Source of the DNA: Pomacea canaliculata
Lineage: Eukaryota > Mollusca > Gastropoda > Architaenioglossa > Ampullariidae
Direction of reading: 5' to 3'
Assembly: GCF_003073045.1 (NCBI RefSeq)
Contig: NC_037593.1
Span: forward strand, 24,113,868 to 24,177,867
DNA length: 64,000 nucleotides
The notes beneath the pieces were generated by a model that was given only the letters and a program-made list of their open reading frames with translations, did no database searches and was not told the DNA's origin. The position numbers and the translations under genes were made by a program. Below, piece by piece: positions 51,342 to 62,863 of this stretch. The number at the start of each line of letters is the position of its first letter. Within the stretch, counting starts at the first letter, position 1.

Positions 51342-52243
51342 GTAAGTTGTTTTGCTCAGAATCATTTTTCTCTCATTCCTAAACGAATTTTTCACTTAAA
51401 TCTAGAACTCTTTTCTTTTCTTTTTTTTTTTTTAACTTTATCGGATCGAGTAATGTTTAGCTGTCGGTTCAGTTTTTTTGTGAGAACGTAATACAGAAAA
51501 TTAATTGCTCGATTGAGACAAGCGAAAACATACCCAAGCCACAGGTCATTAAAGTCGCTTGAAACGTTTTTCCATTTACGTTTCGTTCCTGTTTTGGGTG
51601 AAGTTAAAAAGCGAAGTATAGGGTTAATACTTTATTATTTATATATAGTCACTTTAAGTTAAAAGCGAAAAGTGGAAAATATGGTTTTTAAACATCCTGG
51701 TTCTCCCCTGCTAAAAACTGTTTACGTAAGATTCTTTGTAAAGTGGTAAAGTAGGTCTAGTAATAAAAGACCCAGTTCCTTTATAACCGACTTGAGCAAC
51801 TATAATAGTTGAACTATACACATTAACGTTAATCTGCGACACATATATATATATGTGGTCTTTATAAATTAGAAAAAAAGTGAAAATTCGGAATATCTTT
51901 CGTTTGGAAGGGTTTATGATAGCGACATAAGTTGTCAGCGACATGACACGCCCAGAATCGTAGAGGACAGAAAGACTAACCTTAAATCATTAACCTAACC
52001 CAAACTAAAGCAGCATTTGTATTTTGTGCAAACGCCATTGGGGGCGTAGAACCCACAGACATGAAAGAATTTTGCAAAGATATTGGATAGCCTGTGCTTA
52101 TAATGTTATCATCCAGGTTTACCATATCACATACATGAAGCTTATTTCAGTATGCTATCACCCGGCAGCTGTAACCATTATATGTCATTTGAGAATAATA
52201 GGTAAAAATTGTAACTTTGGGTTATGATGATGTTCATGTCAGA

Positions 52244-55200
52244 ATGAAGTTCCTGTTACTGGCATCAGCTGTTGCTGTGGCTCTGGCAGCACCTAGGATT
52301 GACTTTGGTCTTCTTACGGATGAAGAAATCGAATACATCAATAAAGTGCAGACATCCTGGAAGGTAACAAACATAAGCCTTCATCAATATATGTATTGTA
52401 TTTACTCCCATACTTTGAAGTATGTCACTAATTTTGCGTGAAAAAATCCATTGCTTAATAGCATATTTTTCAACTTCAAATTCATTTTATTTTTTCTATA
52501 GGCTGGCCGCAACTTCCCAAAGGATGCTTCATATGTAAAGAATCTGATGGGGGTGAACATTGTAGAGTCTAAAGCTCGTCTTGATCATTTGCCTAGAAAA
52601 GTCATGGCATTTGATGCTGACCTACCCGAAAACTTTGATGCCAGAGAAAAATGGCCAAACTGCCCAACTATCCAGGAAGTTCGAGACCAGGGCAACTGTG
52701 GATCTTGTTGGGTATGCTTATGTCTTTAAACCGGAGACTTCTAGGACTTAGATAAGACATTCACTAAAGGGATTTTTTTTTAACTTCAGATTTTTTTCAA
52801 TGAGTATTTTAATTTCTTTCTTTAATTTTTGTTATTTTCTTTTTAAAAGTAAATAAACTGAGGAGAGCTTTTTGTAGATTTCTGCCTTTGGAAAAGAAAT
52901 GCTGTTGGCCCCCCACCCTCCTCAATTAAAAAAAATTGAAGGGTAAGTCTTGAGCAGGGCTTGTAAATGGTGGAAGATGCAGTTTACTAGTGGGGAGAAT
53001 TTGACCTTCTCTCTCCAGGAAAAGAAAAGGTTATGAGTACATTTAAGACAGCCACCAAGTCTCATGGTGACTTAAACACAAAATGTAATGCACTTGACAA
53101 AGCAATACAGAATGTATTGAAGTCCATTTTAAAATACATGACTTGACCAACTATTTGTCTTTTTCTACAGATTTCGACAGAAATAACATCAAATAATAAA
53201 ATAACATTACGAAGGAGACCTTGTTCATTGGGTCTTTGGTCATTTGAACCCCAAACTGTATTGCTCCAGCCATTCTGTCCTACTACCTGTGATATATATA
53301 TATTGACTCCACCATTAACTTACTGTTATGTAGGAAACTATTGTTCCAACAACAAAGCTCAAGTTGACCCAAGCTTCAAAAGACAAATTGATCCCCAGTG
53401 ACACAAGTATAGATATATATGTTAAGCATCAAATACAGAGCCCTGCATTGTTTCAACAAGGTCAGGCACCACCTTATTAAGAAGTATCTGCTTGGCCATA
53501 CACATTTAATCAAGTGCTACAATGGCATAAGTAAGCGTGACCGAACAAAAGAAAGAATGATAAAGAAAAGCACTATTACATGATTTTAAGTACCTTTTAT
53601 CAACATTTAAATAAACAAACTTGAATTTATAGGTGTTTGAAATCATAGTTCATAGAATGAAAGCAGATTACTAAGACTCTGAGTTATGACCAGATTTTGA
53701 TGGGTTTTGGCAAGCCTTAATGGGGAAGTTTTACAGTATTCTGTGTTTAGTTTGTAACCAAGTAATTTAAATCTTTGGATGCCTGATCCCCACTGATTGG
53801 ATAACATTTCTTACACTAGACCATTACAAGCCCTGAATATTGTGTTTTTAGTGGTGTGATGGCCAGTCTTTTTTTTGACAAGCAATCTTTTTTTAAAAAC
53901 AGGCTTTTGGTGCTGTGGAAGCCATGTCTGATCGCATCTGCATTGCATCAAATGGTGCTAAGAACTTCCATTTATCTGCAGAAGATTTAGTTTCCTGCTG
54001 TGATAGTTGTGGTAGTGGGTGAGCACTTGCTTTATCAGTCAACTTTGGTAGTTACTACAGTTACACGAGTTGATGCTTTATCTGATGCTTCCAGCCTTTT
54101 AATGAAAACCCATTATGCTACCTAGTTTGCTTAGACTTCCATCTGGTAATAAAGGCCTTTAATGTGTCTGGTACAGCATAGGAAAATCTTTTTCAGAAAA
54201 ATATGGAAATATTTTACATAAAACAGTGGTACCTTGGCATTCGAATTCCTTCATATTCAACCATTTTTGTCCTTGATCAATATTTTGAAGAATTCTGCTT
54301 TGGTGCTCAACCACTTGCTTGGCACTTGTCCATGATGCTTTTGGGTGAAACAAAGCAGAGAGTTAAACTTTGTTTGATTTTAAACAATCAAGACCAATCC
54401 TGGTGTTTCACAGTCGCATGGGTTTCAATATTTAATTTTGTTTTACGTGTATACACATATGGATACCATACAGCAGTGGTTCTCAAAGTGTGGTCCGCGG
54501 ACCACTAGTGGTCCGTGGGCATAAGTCAGGTGGTCCGCGGCTGACAATCGTCATATGTCAGCAAAGTGATGTTTAAAGTGATGCATTCCTCGCATTAAAG
54601 TTTTAATTACAAATAACAAGGTAGGTAGTTTTATATCAACTTATTACTATACTACTTTTACAAAAGGACATTAAGTTTTAAATTAAAATAAAACAAATGC
54701 GGCAATTTAAATTTGAAATTCATAGTACAGAGTGATTTTTAAGCCTTGGTGGTCCGCCATATTTTTTCTTAGGCCTTGGTGGTCCGCCATAGTTTTTACT
54801 TAAGTAAAGTGGTCCGCGGTCCGAAAAACTTTGAGAACCACTGCCATACAGTAGTCATAGCACCCAAGAAACTTTCTAGTACTAAAAGAGTAGGAATAAT
54901 GATTGAAAAAGAACATCTTGTTGCCAAATCAACACATACATAGGGAATAGCTTACTCTGTCGATTTAAATATTGCAATGGTTTTGTATTGAAAACCAACA
55001 ACAATTCCTGAAGAAAGGCTAAAGACTCCTTATTTCACTGAGATTATGGATGACCATGAGCTGGGAAACAAATTTGGGATTTGTTTCTCAAATGCTGGTA
55101 TGGACCATAATTTTATATGTATCAATAAAATTGTGGCCGTGTGTCTTTCAGATGTGATGGCGGGTTCCCATCTGCTGCCTGGGATTACTTTAAAGACACT

Positions 55201-56787
55201 GGTATTGTGACTGGTGGACAGTATAACAGTAGCCAGGTATTTTCATTTGATTGCTTTTTCTGTAATGTGTGCGTTTATTTTCTCTTTTTTCTTCTCCATT
55301 CTGTGTTTCTTGTCATCTGTAGTGTTGATGGCCAGAGTAAATAAGTTATCTTTACGCTCTTTTGACACTTTGCATGGTTCCTTTTTTTTTTAGTCTTTTA
55401 ATGAATATATACTATTATAATTCTATTATATTGTTAATTTGTTGTTAATAAACAGGGCTGCCAGCCATACCAAATCCCAGCCTGTGATCACCATGTGGTT
55501 GGCAAACTGAAGCCATGTGAAGGTGATTCTGTAACACCCCAGTGTGAGAAAAAGTGTGAGCCAAACTACAAAATTAGTTATGAAAGTGACAAGCATTATG
55601 GTGAGTTTGTATGATACCTTTATGCAGCCTTCTTTCTAACAATGTCTGCAGACCTGTGTTATTTTTCCCTGTTTAAGAATTTTCAGTCATACACACGTAT
55701 CCATTTCCATTATCTTCCAATTATTCGTTTACTGACTACTATGCAATTTGGGCACCATACAGAATATATGATCCATAATTTAATCCATTCTGCCATAAAG
55801 TGTGATGAGATGTTGGTTTGGCAAGATATCGAGTTGTGACTGTGTGTTAATTAAAATCTGAAGTATAAAAAGATAAAACACAAACTTTGGTGCTTGAAAC
55901 TTGATAAATTTTTCATATCTAACTTGATTATTTACAGGGTTTTAAGGTACTTATATACCCCATTTGCATTTTCAGGCACACACACATACTCAGTGTCTGG
56001 AGAGAAGGAAATTATGCAAGAATTGTATACCAATGGACCTGTAGAAGCAGCATTTACAGTATACAGTGACTTCCTACAGTACAAATCAGGTACAGCCTGC
56101 CAAAGAAGTATAATGCTCAGTAGCTTTTTTTTTTCAAGTAGTCTTATTTCTGAAACTAATTTTTGTGCTGGAAGCTTCATTTTGCATTCAGCCTTACACA
56201 ACAGCAGCCTTGCTCCATTTGTTTATAACAGTAGTATTAGTCATGAGTATTTCTTCTTTGATCATAGTTTCAGCAGTGTTAATATCTGACAGACTGGAAC
56301 ACACTGAATGCCTAACTTTTCACATTTATTTCTTCTTGGTCTTGACACAAAGTTGCTTGAAATAAAGATTAACTTTGGACTTCTTTTCCAGGTGTGTACA
56401 GACACACCAGTGGCTCTGAGCTTGGAGGTCATGCTGTGAAAATTCTTGGATATGGAGTGGAAGATGGCGACAAATACTGGCTGGTTGCCAATTCTTGGAA
56501 TGCTGATTGGGGTGCACAAGGTTAGTGAATACTTCAGCAGCAGAGCATAAAATACTGATTCATCATTACTTTTGAACATGTTGAGAGGATATCTGTAGAC
56601 CTTTATGCTTAAAAGGTAGTAAAATATTCACATTCACTTTGTTCCATCAATACATAGAGTTTAAGAAACTTTGAAACATCTGCTTAGACTTTCTTTGTGA
56701 ATGTTGTCAGGTTTTTTCAAGATTTTGCGTGGCAACGATGAATGCGGCATCGAAGATCAAATTGTTGCTGGAACACCAAAAGTTTGA
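52244..56787 (+). CDS. Cathepsin B-like cysteine protease, gene B
   Basis: Exons 52244-52363, 52502-52711, 53903-54018, 55152-55236, 55456-55600, 55976-56089, 56392-56520, 56711-56787; 331 residues with the same exon lengths and phases as gene A. Signal peptide 1-16, propeptide to 80, mature enzyme from LPENFDAR. Catalytic Cys109 (QGNCGSCW), His277 (GGHAV) and Asn297 are present. The occluding loop (PACDHH, His189-His190), NGPVEAAF, the [12 protein letters not shown] cysteine cluster and an N-glycosylation sequon (NSS) are all intact. The S2 position equivalent to human Tyr75 is Phe154, and that of Glu245 is Gln323, so human-like preference for Arg at P2 is not expected. This is the canonical-looking member of the pair. 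Intron 2 (1.19 kb) and intron 3 (1.13 kb) carry extra DNA absent from gene A. Role: lysosomal or secreted protein digestion. Confidence 0.95.
52719..53793. other. Extra ~1.07 kb in intron 2 of gene B
   Basis: Gene A goes from gtatgct almost directly to 'gattggataacatt', while gene B has about 1.07 kb between. The extra stretch is AT-rich, without recognisable terminal repeats or coding capacity. It could be a degraded insertion in B or a deletion in A. Confidence 0.6.
54474..54843. mobile_element. Non-autonomous hAT-like element (370 bp)
   Basis: Terminal inverted repeats start CAGTGGTTCTCAAAG at both ends and continue into GC-rich ggtccgcgg motifs. The element is flanked by a perfect 8 bp target duplication, CCATACAG (54,466-54,473 and 54,844-54,851). 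CAGTGGTTCTCAA ends with 8 bp duplications are typical of hAT-superfamily MITEs. Two internal direct repeats contain ccttggtggtccgccat (54,744-54,760 and 54,773-54,790). There is no transposase frame. It sits in intron 3 of cathepsin B gene B and is absent from gene A, so it most likely arrived after the gene duplication. Confidence 0.93.
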
Positions 56788-57524
56788 TACCCTGCTGCAC
56801 CCAGCAACTTCCAACATTGGACCTATCTTCATTTAAATCTCGTTTTTTGCTCACTTAGAAAGGAAAATGCTGATAAAATGTTCACAATCTGCAAATTGAG
56901 CAAATAGGAAACTCTCCCATAACAGCACAAATCCATTTTGATCATGTTTGTTTGTGAGAGTGTTTTCTGCAATATTTCAGAGTGATCAGAAGCATTATTT
57001 TTCTTTTTTGTAAAATGTACGACACTTGGATCTGTAGTTTGTTTTTTTGAGGAATTCACAGAGGTAGTTCTCCACAACTCATGAGACATTACACAAAAGG
57101 TCTTCTCAACACCTGAAACATTCCAACGTTATTTCCAGAAGTCAGGTCTTTGGCTGTTGTTGAGGCTGTTTATGGAGGTTTTTAATTGTCATAACCTCAG
57201 AAGCCGATTTTAGCCATTAGATTGTTTATGGCGATGAAACACAGCAGTTTTGTACAGTTTTGTAGAGCAACAATTCTGGTTATAGTGTTCAGAGGCAGTG
57301 CAGTGATTCTTTACATGTGTTATCATTGATGCCTGTTTAGAATGCAGTTGAGCTTGCTACAAACACTACTTTTATCAATGGCCAAATTCCACAGTCTAAT
57401 GAATGCATAAGGAACAGTTATTCAAGTTAAAATTTTGAGTATTTACATGTTCTAGTACTGACTGTCAGCTCCATAAGTTTTCTACACGTTTTACACATTT
57501 TTTATTAAAAGCATTTTTTGTCAA

Positions 57525-57530
57525 AATAAA
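57525..57530 (+). terminator. Polyadenylation signal AATAAA, gene B
   Basis: About 740 bases after the gene B stop, in tcaaaataaaaaaa, matching the distal signal of gene A. ATTAAA lies 20 bases before it. Confidence 0.45.
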
Positions 57531-57712
57531 AAAATTTGAATTGTATTTTTTTGTGTTTTCAGAAATACTGTGGTGCCTTTAACTTTTGGTCAATATGTTC
57601 AGTTTGTACACATTCATTCTTTTTATAGTTTTGGGTGTTGCACTTAAGTGAAGATATGCTCACCAAGCCATTCCAAGGAATACCCCAGTGTATTGCATTA
57701 AGAACTGCTCTA

Positions 57713-60099
57713 GGAACAAGCAATCCTCGTGACAATGATTTCAAAGTTGCAAATTGGTGGAGACATTCTTTATGTAAACACTCAGTGACAATTCAATCTT
57801 CTGTTACTTGATGGCTGCCACATCGACGATCATAGCATTATGAATTGCAGTCAACACGTATTGCAGTCAACAGGAAGTGTTAATGCTAAAGGAATCGCTC
57901 ATCTTGCGTGCATACAGATACCTGATCACATGCTGCTGATTTGAGGACAGAAGAACCGGGGCAGATAAGATTTTGGTTCTTTATCAAGCACATGAATTAG
58001 GGAATTTTATTTTCTTTTTCCCCTTCTCTTGCTATATTGTAGCGGGTGCGCTTGTTTCGGGCAACGTGTACCGTTGACAGTGTTTGTACCCTCCACCCGC
58101 ATCCCCTTCCACCCCATGCTTGGTCGCGCGAGACAGACGACAACAGCGGGTGACATATAGCCCCCAAATAGTCCAGTATAAATAGCAGGCAAAAGTCGGT
58201 GCTTGAACCTGTTTACCGAAAGGAGGCTGGTCCTGCTTGGAAAAGCAGTAAAACTTTGGTTCTGAGCAAGTGAGAAGCACCATCCTGCCTGTATGTCCTC
58301 GTCATGTGAAATGGATGAAAGTATATCACTAGAGAGAGATTTGTGTTGCCCGTATAGTTGTGACACAGCAGCAGGCAACACACATGAAGATCCGTGCAGC
58401 TGAACCGAAGAAAGGACTTTTGTCTGGGAAAAAACACATGGTCTTCTGTGGATTCCATGGCCGGCTGAGTGCGGGTGTGTGGGGAAGAAAAAAGAACACA
58501 ACGCGAGGTATAGATTAGAAACCCACCCGACGAAAGAGAGCTAGAATTTTAGCGGAAAATTCTCCCTGGGAACTTCCGTCCGCTCTTCCCTGCAACACCA
58601 TAAAGAAAGGGGCTGGTTTGACTCTAGGGGCCGTGGTGTTGGCATTAGCGAGGGACGTGTTTAGTCCGGCTACTATATATATATACACACACACAGATGA
58701 GATTCACATATGTTTCTTCCTTTTCTGAAAGTGTCTCATTTTCTCTTACAGTTGAAAGGACAGTTGAAAACCCATATAGCGTTTTCGTTTTCCCAGTATC
58801 GTTTTATGGTTCTTTTAAAGGCCGAGATATTGAGCTTCAGTGAAAGTGAAACTCAATTCTCTTTTTTTTTAAAAGAGGAAGTGAGCGAATGCTCCCATGT
58901 GAACAGAAATCAGAATATTTGGAGAGTGGGAAGAGGTTCAGGGGCAAGGTTCGTGAAGGCGATCGTCTTGTTAACGGTCACAGTTCTCTAGTTCACGAAG
59001 TTCCTTGCTGTTGATTTGGATCTCAAGAACGCCTCTCGGTCATGGAGGCTCACCGAGGTTGATTACGCCGTAATAAAGGGACTGATCTTGAGTAAAACCC
59101 ACGTGGGACTGCACAAACATTGAACATTCATCATTCATACGACCACTTGAACAAGATGGGATACGTAAGCAAGCTCGATATTTGGGTTCCTCGTGAGCTC
59201 AAAGACAAAGACAAACATCTTTGATATGCTCATTAAGCGTGATTCTTTTTTTTTTTCAAGTGACTGATAACTAGTGATGAGTGGATTGTTTACAGCAGTG
59301 TGTTGCGCAAACAGTCTTGGTCCCGACCTGATTCAATTCAAACGACATCGAAAACAGACATTCCTCAGAAGATGCTAGGTTATGTCCTCAGTGTGGTGGG
59401 ATTTTCAAGGTGCCGTGTTTTTCAAACTCCTACCATTACCAAGGAACCAAAGAATCAGTTCGAGTGTGTACTGTCGGCAACTGGACAGTTAGAACGAATC
59501 CATCTCCCTGAAACGTCCAGCGCTCGTTAATCGTAAAGGAGTCGTGTTCCGTCATATAATGTTCAATTCAGATTGTTCAGATTTTCGCCGATAAAGACGG
59601 ATTCTTTTATGAGCCAGAATGTATGAAGTTTACTGAAAAATGGCAAAAGGTTATTGAACAACACTGGTAATATATAATTGATTGATCTTTGTCCTGTATA
59701 TGAATAAACGCCCTTTGAAAAACAGAAAAGTTCCTCGTGACTTTTCAGACAACCCAATAATATTAGACAATACTTGACGGGTCTGGACAAAAGGCGTTTT
59801 TTTTTTTCTCATCTGATTTATCCATTTCACCCACAGGTAATGACTTGTCCTCACTTCATGAATAGGGCCCCCTATCTGACAACTTGTGACCCCTCGTGTT
59901 GTCATATGGTATCAGACTTACCGATACTCCAGTCTGCTGATATGGGCAGGGTTGGGGAAGGATGAAAGAGAATGTACCTATCTCTGCACTAGAGTGTGTG
60001 TTTTTTAGTTTCATCTTTCAAATAAGGTCAAAATGAAACCGTAGGCGTCTTGTGACGATCACGAGTGTGTCCAGAACTGTTGTCGATTGGCTCGTGGCG
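57713..60099. other. Intergenic DNA between genes B and C
   Basis: No supported gene. An open minus-strand frame of 164 codons (58,007-58,501) has no recognisable domain. A short (AT)n(AC)n run lies near 58,672-58,696. Confidence 0.5.
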
Positions 60100-60159
60100 A
60101 GCTCAGAACCTTTATAAACGTGCGAAGACTTCAGTCCGTTACAGTCAATACTAACTGAG
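60100..60159 (+). promoter_or_regulatory. Candidate promoter and leader exon of cathepsin B gene C
   Basis: TATAAA at 60,113-60,118 is followed by tcagtccgtt (60,131) as a possible initiator and by donor ctgag|gtaagc at 60,160. The order copies that of genes A and B, although the sequence does not align. The intron would be 2.7 kb, ending at acceptor ttcctttcag (62,862), again one base before the ATG. Inference from layout. Confidence 0.4.
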
Positions 60160-60684
60160 GTAAGCTGAGCGTTCTTGACTAATTGTGTAATGATTCTATT
60201 CTTATTATCTTGTCTTATGTGCACTCCACTTTATCTTGTACTTCATGCATGTCTGTTTTCTCGGTATTTGTATGAAATATTGTTTCCTTTATTCATAGAT
60301 TAAATGGTCTTTGCACCTAAAGTAAATAATCAAAGGTATATAAATTTATTTTACCCCGATCATTACAGAGACTGCAGGATTAAAATGTTCCAGATTTTCT
60401 TTTTTTTTTTTGTAAGGAGATATTTTAACTCATTTATTTGCATTAAATTTCATGAAAACTCCTGCAGTGGATTATAGTCACCTCTAAACTAGTAAGCACC
60501 TATTTGCGAATTGAATTGCGACTTATTATATCATTTGGATGGTATTATTCACCTGGTGGGCAATGGATACATTTCGCCACCCTTGGATTTTGAGAAGAGT
60601 TATGTCACCTGATCTAGTGTTGCATGTGCAGTTCATTGAGCTCGTGTCCACATATAGGAAAATGAGCTTTACAAATCCGATTAT

Positions 60685-60720
<36 letters not shown>
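60685..60720. repeat. (ATC)n microsatellite
   Basis: Twelve perfect ATC units. Confidence 0.95.
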
Positions 60721-60721
<1 letters not shown>

Positions 60722-60789
60722 CCACATATTTATTAAATTGAAATTTGTTAAAGATCTTTTATCATCCACATTATCCACCATCCTTTGAG

Positions 60790-61202
60790 TGATGCTAGCT
60801 CATCGCCCGACGATGTCGGTCGTCGGGGTGGGGTGGAGTGAATCCGGCCAGCAACTGGCAAGGCTCAACACTTGGGTCGGTCTTGCGCGGTTGTTGAACA
60901 TGTCCTGTATGGAACGATCAGTCCACTCCTTCACAGTCGCCATCCACTTCTTGGTGTCGACCTCCTTCCACGGAGCCCTGAAGAGTGATCTTAGACAAGA
61001 ATGGTGTGCGAGTGACATGGCCGAACAAGACCAGACCAGTGTTGCGAGAAGGGTTTGCACGCTTGGTGTCCCACGAGGGAGGCGACCGCGATCCGTACAA
61101 AATCGTTGGTCTTGTGCTCCGAGAAGTAGATTCAAGGCATGCAAGTTCTCTTAGACACTTGGTTACCAATGTTTGGACTCGTCTTTTGATATCAGCCAAC
61201 AA
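60790..61202 (-). pseudogene. 3' remnant of a non-LTR retrotransposon ORF2
   Basis: Read on the minus strand the frames give IKRRVQTLVTKCLRELACLE, then LFGHVTRTPFLSKITLQG and, after a frameshift near 60,960, KKWMATVKEWTDRS. These match in order the C-terminal region after the reverse transcriptase of a widespread animal non-LTR element (typical form WFGHVTRHDSLSKTILQGT, then VKEWT). At least one frameshift and one garbled stretch show it is dead. No reverse-transcriptase core lies upstream in the window, so it is 5' truncated, as usual for LINEs. It lies in the proposed first intron of cathepsin B gene C. Confidence 0.75.
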
Positions 61203-61625
61203 AGTTCAAAAAGGATGCGAGCTAAGAACGGGAGAAAACAGCTACCAGGGGATAATGATAAGAATGTGGATCAGACGATGGCCTTCCCGATAAGATTTCA
61301 CGTGCCGCACTTTGGCCTTATTGTTTGCGATGTTCACTCTTCTTTAAAGGTTAACACAAAAGCAAAGTTGTGTTCAAATAAATGGGTTTTGCTGACTTAT
61401 AACATACAACACTATGTAGAAAAATGTTCCATTTGCGAGGTCACGATAACCTTCCCGTCAGAAAGAGCCTCTCTGATTAGGCAAGTCCTCATTAGCAAAT
61501 GCGCGAGGGTTTCCAACTGGCCACGGCCTTAGTGATGTCATTTGTTTGAATTTAAGTCAGTCCACCTGTGCATTTTAAAAATCACATGCTGTTAGCTGAC
61601 AGCATCTTGGAAATGTGTACTTTAA

Positions 61626-62181
61626 AGACCAACCTGAACAGTTTGCGGTTTTTTTTTTCAGATATCAGTAGATATAAGATATAAAACTAAACTGAAAAGT
61701 TTCAGCCTCCACAACCCATCTGTTAATTAATTATCCGCTATTTTCACACCTGCGATAAACGAGCGCTGATAACAGTGTACTACGTCACGTTGGTGCACCA
61801 TTCACAACATTGCTAGCAGTCAACACCAATCAGAGAGAGAGAATGAGCAATAGTTCGGATTATTTTGACGCTAACAGTCTGCATTTCTACCGGTTCTGAA
61901 AAAACTGCTACTGTAGAACGATAAATGCAGACTTTCAACGTCCGAATAACCTGAACTGTCGCTGTGATTGGTGTTGACGGCTGGCAATGTTGTGAGTGGT
62001 GTACCAACGTGACGTAGTACACTGTTAGTGGCGCTCCTTGATCGCAGGTACAAATCGCGTACTTTGCTAGCGAATAATTAATTAACGGATGGGTTTTGGA
62101 AGCTGAAATTGAAGGGTTATGTTCATGTCGCCTATGTCTATCAATATTTATGCCAAAAATGCAAACCATTCAGGTTGGTCT
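61626..62181. mobile_element. Fold-back (long inverted repeat) element, 556 bp
   Basis: The whole segment is an imperfect palindrome centred near 61,905. The outer ends read AGACCAACCTGAA and its reverse complement. Inner matches include gttaattaattat, acagtgtactacgtcacgtt, acaacattg and ctgcattt, each found inverted in the other half at mirrored distance. Both ends are bordered by TTAA (61,622-61,625 and 62,182-62,185), which fits a TTAA target duplication as made by piggyBac-type transposases. It has no coding capacity, so it is a MITE-like fold-back. The superfamily is uncertain because the terminal bases are not the usual piggyBac CCC/CCY. Confidence 0.85.
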
Positions 62182-62863
62182 TTAAGAAGATTTAATACCT
62201 ATTGACATAGGTTATGACGTCGTAACAGAGACTTAAACCGAAAAACGATAACCCTGACCCTAACAATCCATAATCAGCCCCTAACCTTTCTCTAATTCTT
62301 CCCCTTTTTTCTGGTTTTTAGTGTCATGGCGTCTTCAGTCCTCTAGTTGTACCGCAACTATTATTGTTAGCCTTTAATAATCGACACTGACTGAGGCGCA
62401 CTGAGAACAATGGTTTCGATAAAAATGTATCCTGCTCAGTTGTTATCAAACAGCTGCATACGTGCCTAATGCCATTGTACCCGCATTTGAAACAATCCAT
62501 CAAGATAATTTTTATTCACGTGACCGGTGGGACGAGATGTTTGTCTCCTTTAGTTTGTGCAACCGACTTTTATTCGTTTTTGTTACCACGATATAAGGAG
62601 TTTTGCCTCTACAGAACAAAAGGAATTCCATCACAGATTTTAAAAAAGTGTTTTGTTACACTTTTTATAAAAGTGCAGATTTAGAATGGTTTCTTATCAT
62701 GCATAGACACTTGTTCTGCGTACATTGCTATAACAATGTACGGATTTTTCTTTCAAGTTGCAAGAGTTTCGCATTTTTTTATTATTATTAATTTTTATTT
62801 TTTTGCCATTTTCATAATAATATTGACGACGACGATGATGATGATCTCAGGGTTCCTTTCAGA

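Larger units (their letters stand above)
51233..57712 (+). repeat. Cathepsin B tandem duplication unit B
   Basis: Second unit of the tandem duplication. It is ~1.1 kb longer than unit A because of extra sequence in intron 2 (about 1.07 kb) and intron 3 (about 0.74 kb, including the hAT element), partly offset by the shorter intron 7. Confidence 0.9.

Noticed and set aside
58007..58501. Minus-strand 164-codon frame between genes B and C
   Set aside because: No recognisable domain, no exon structure; length is possible by chance in this region.
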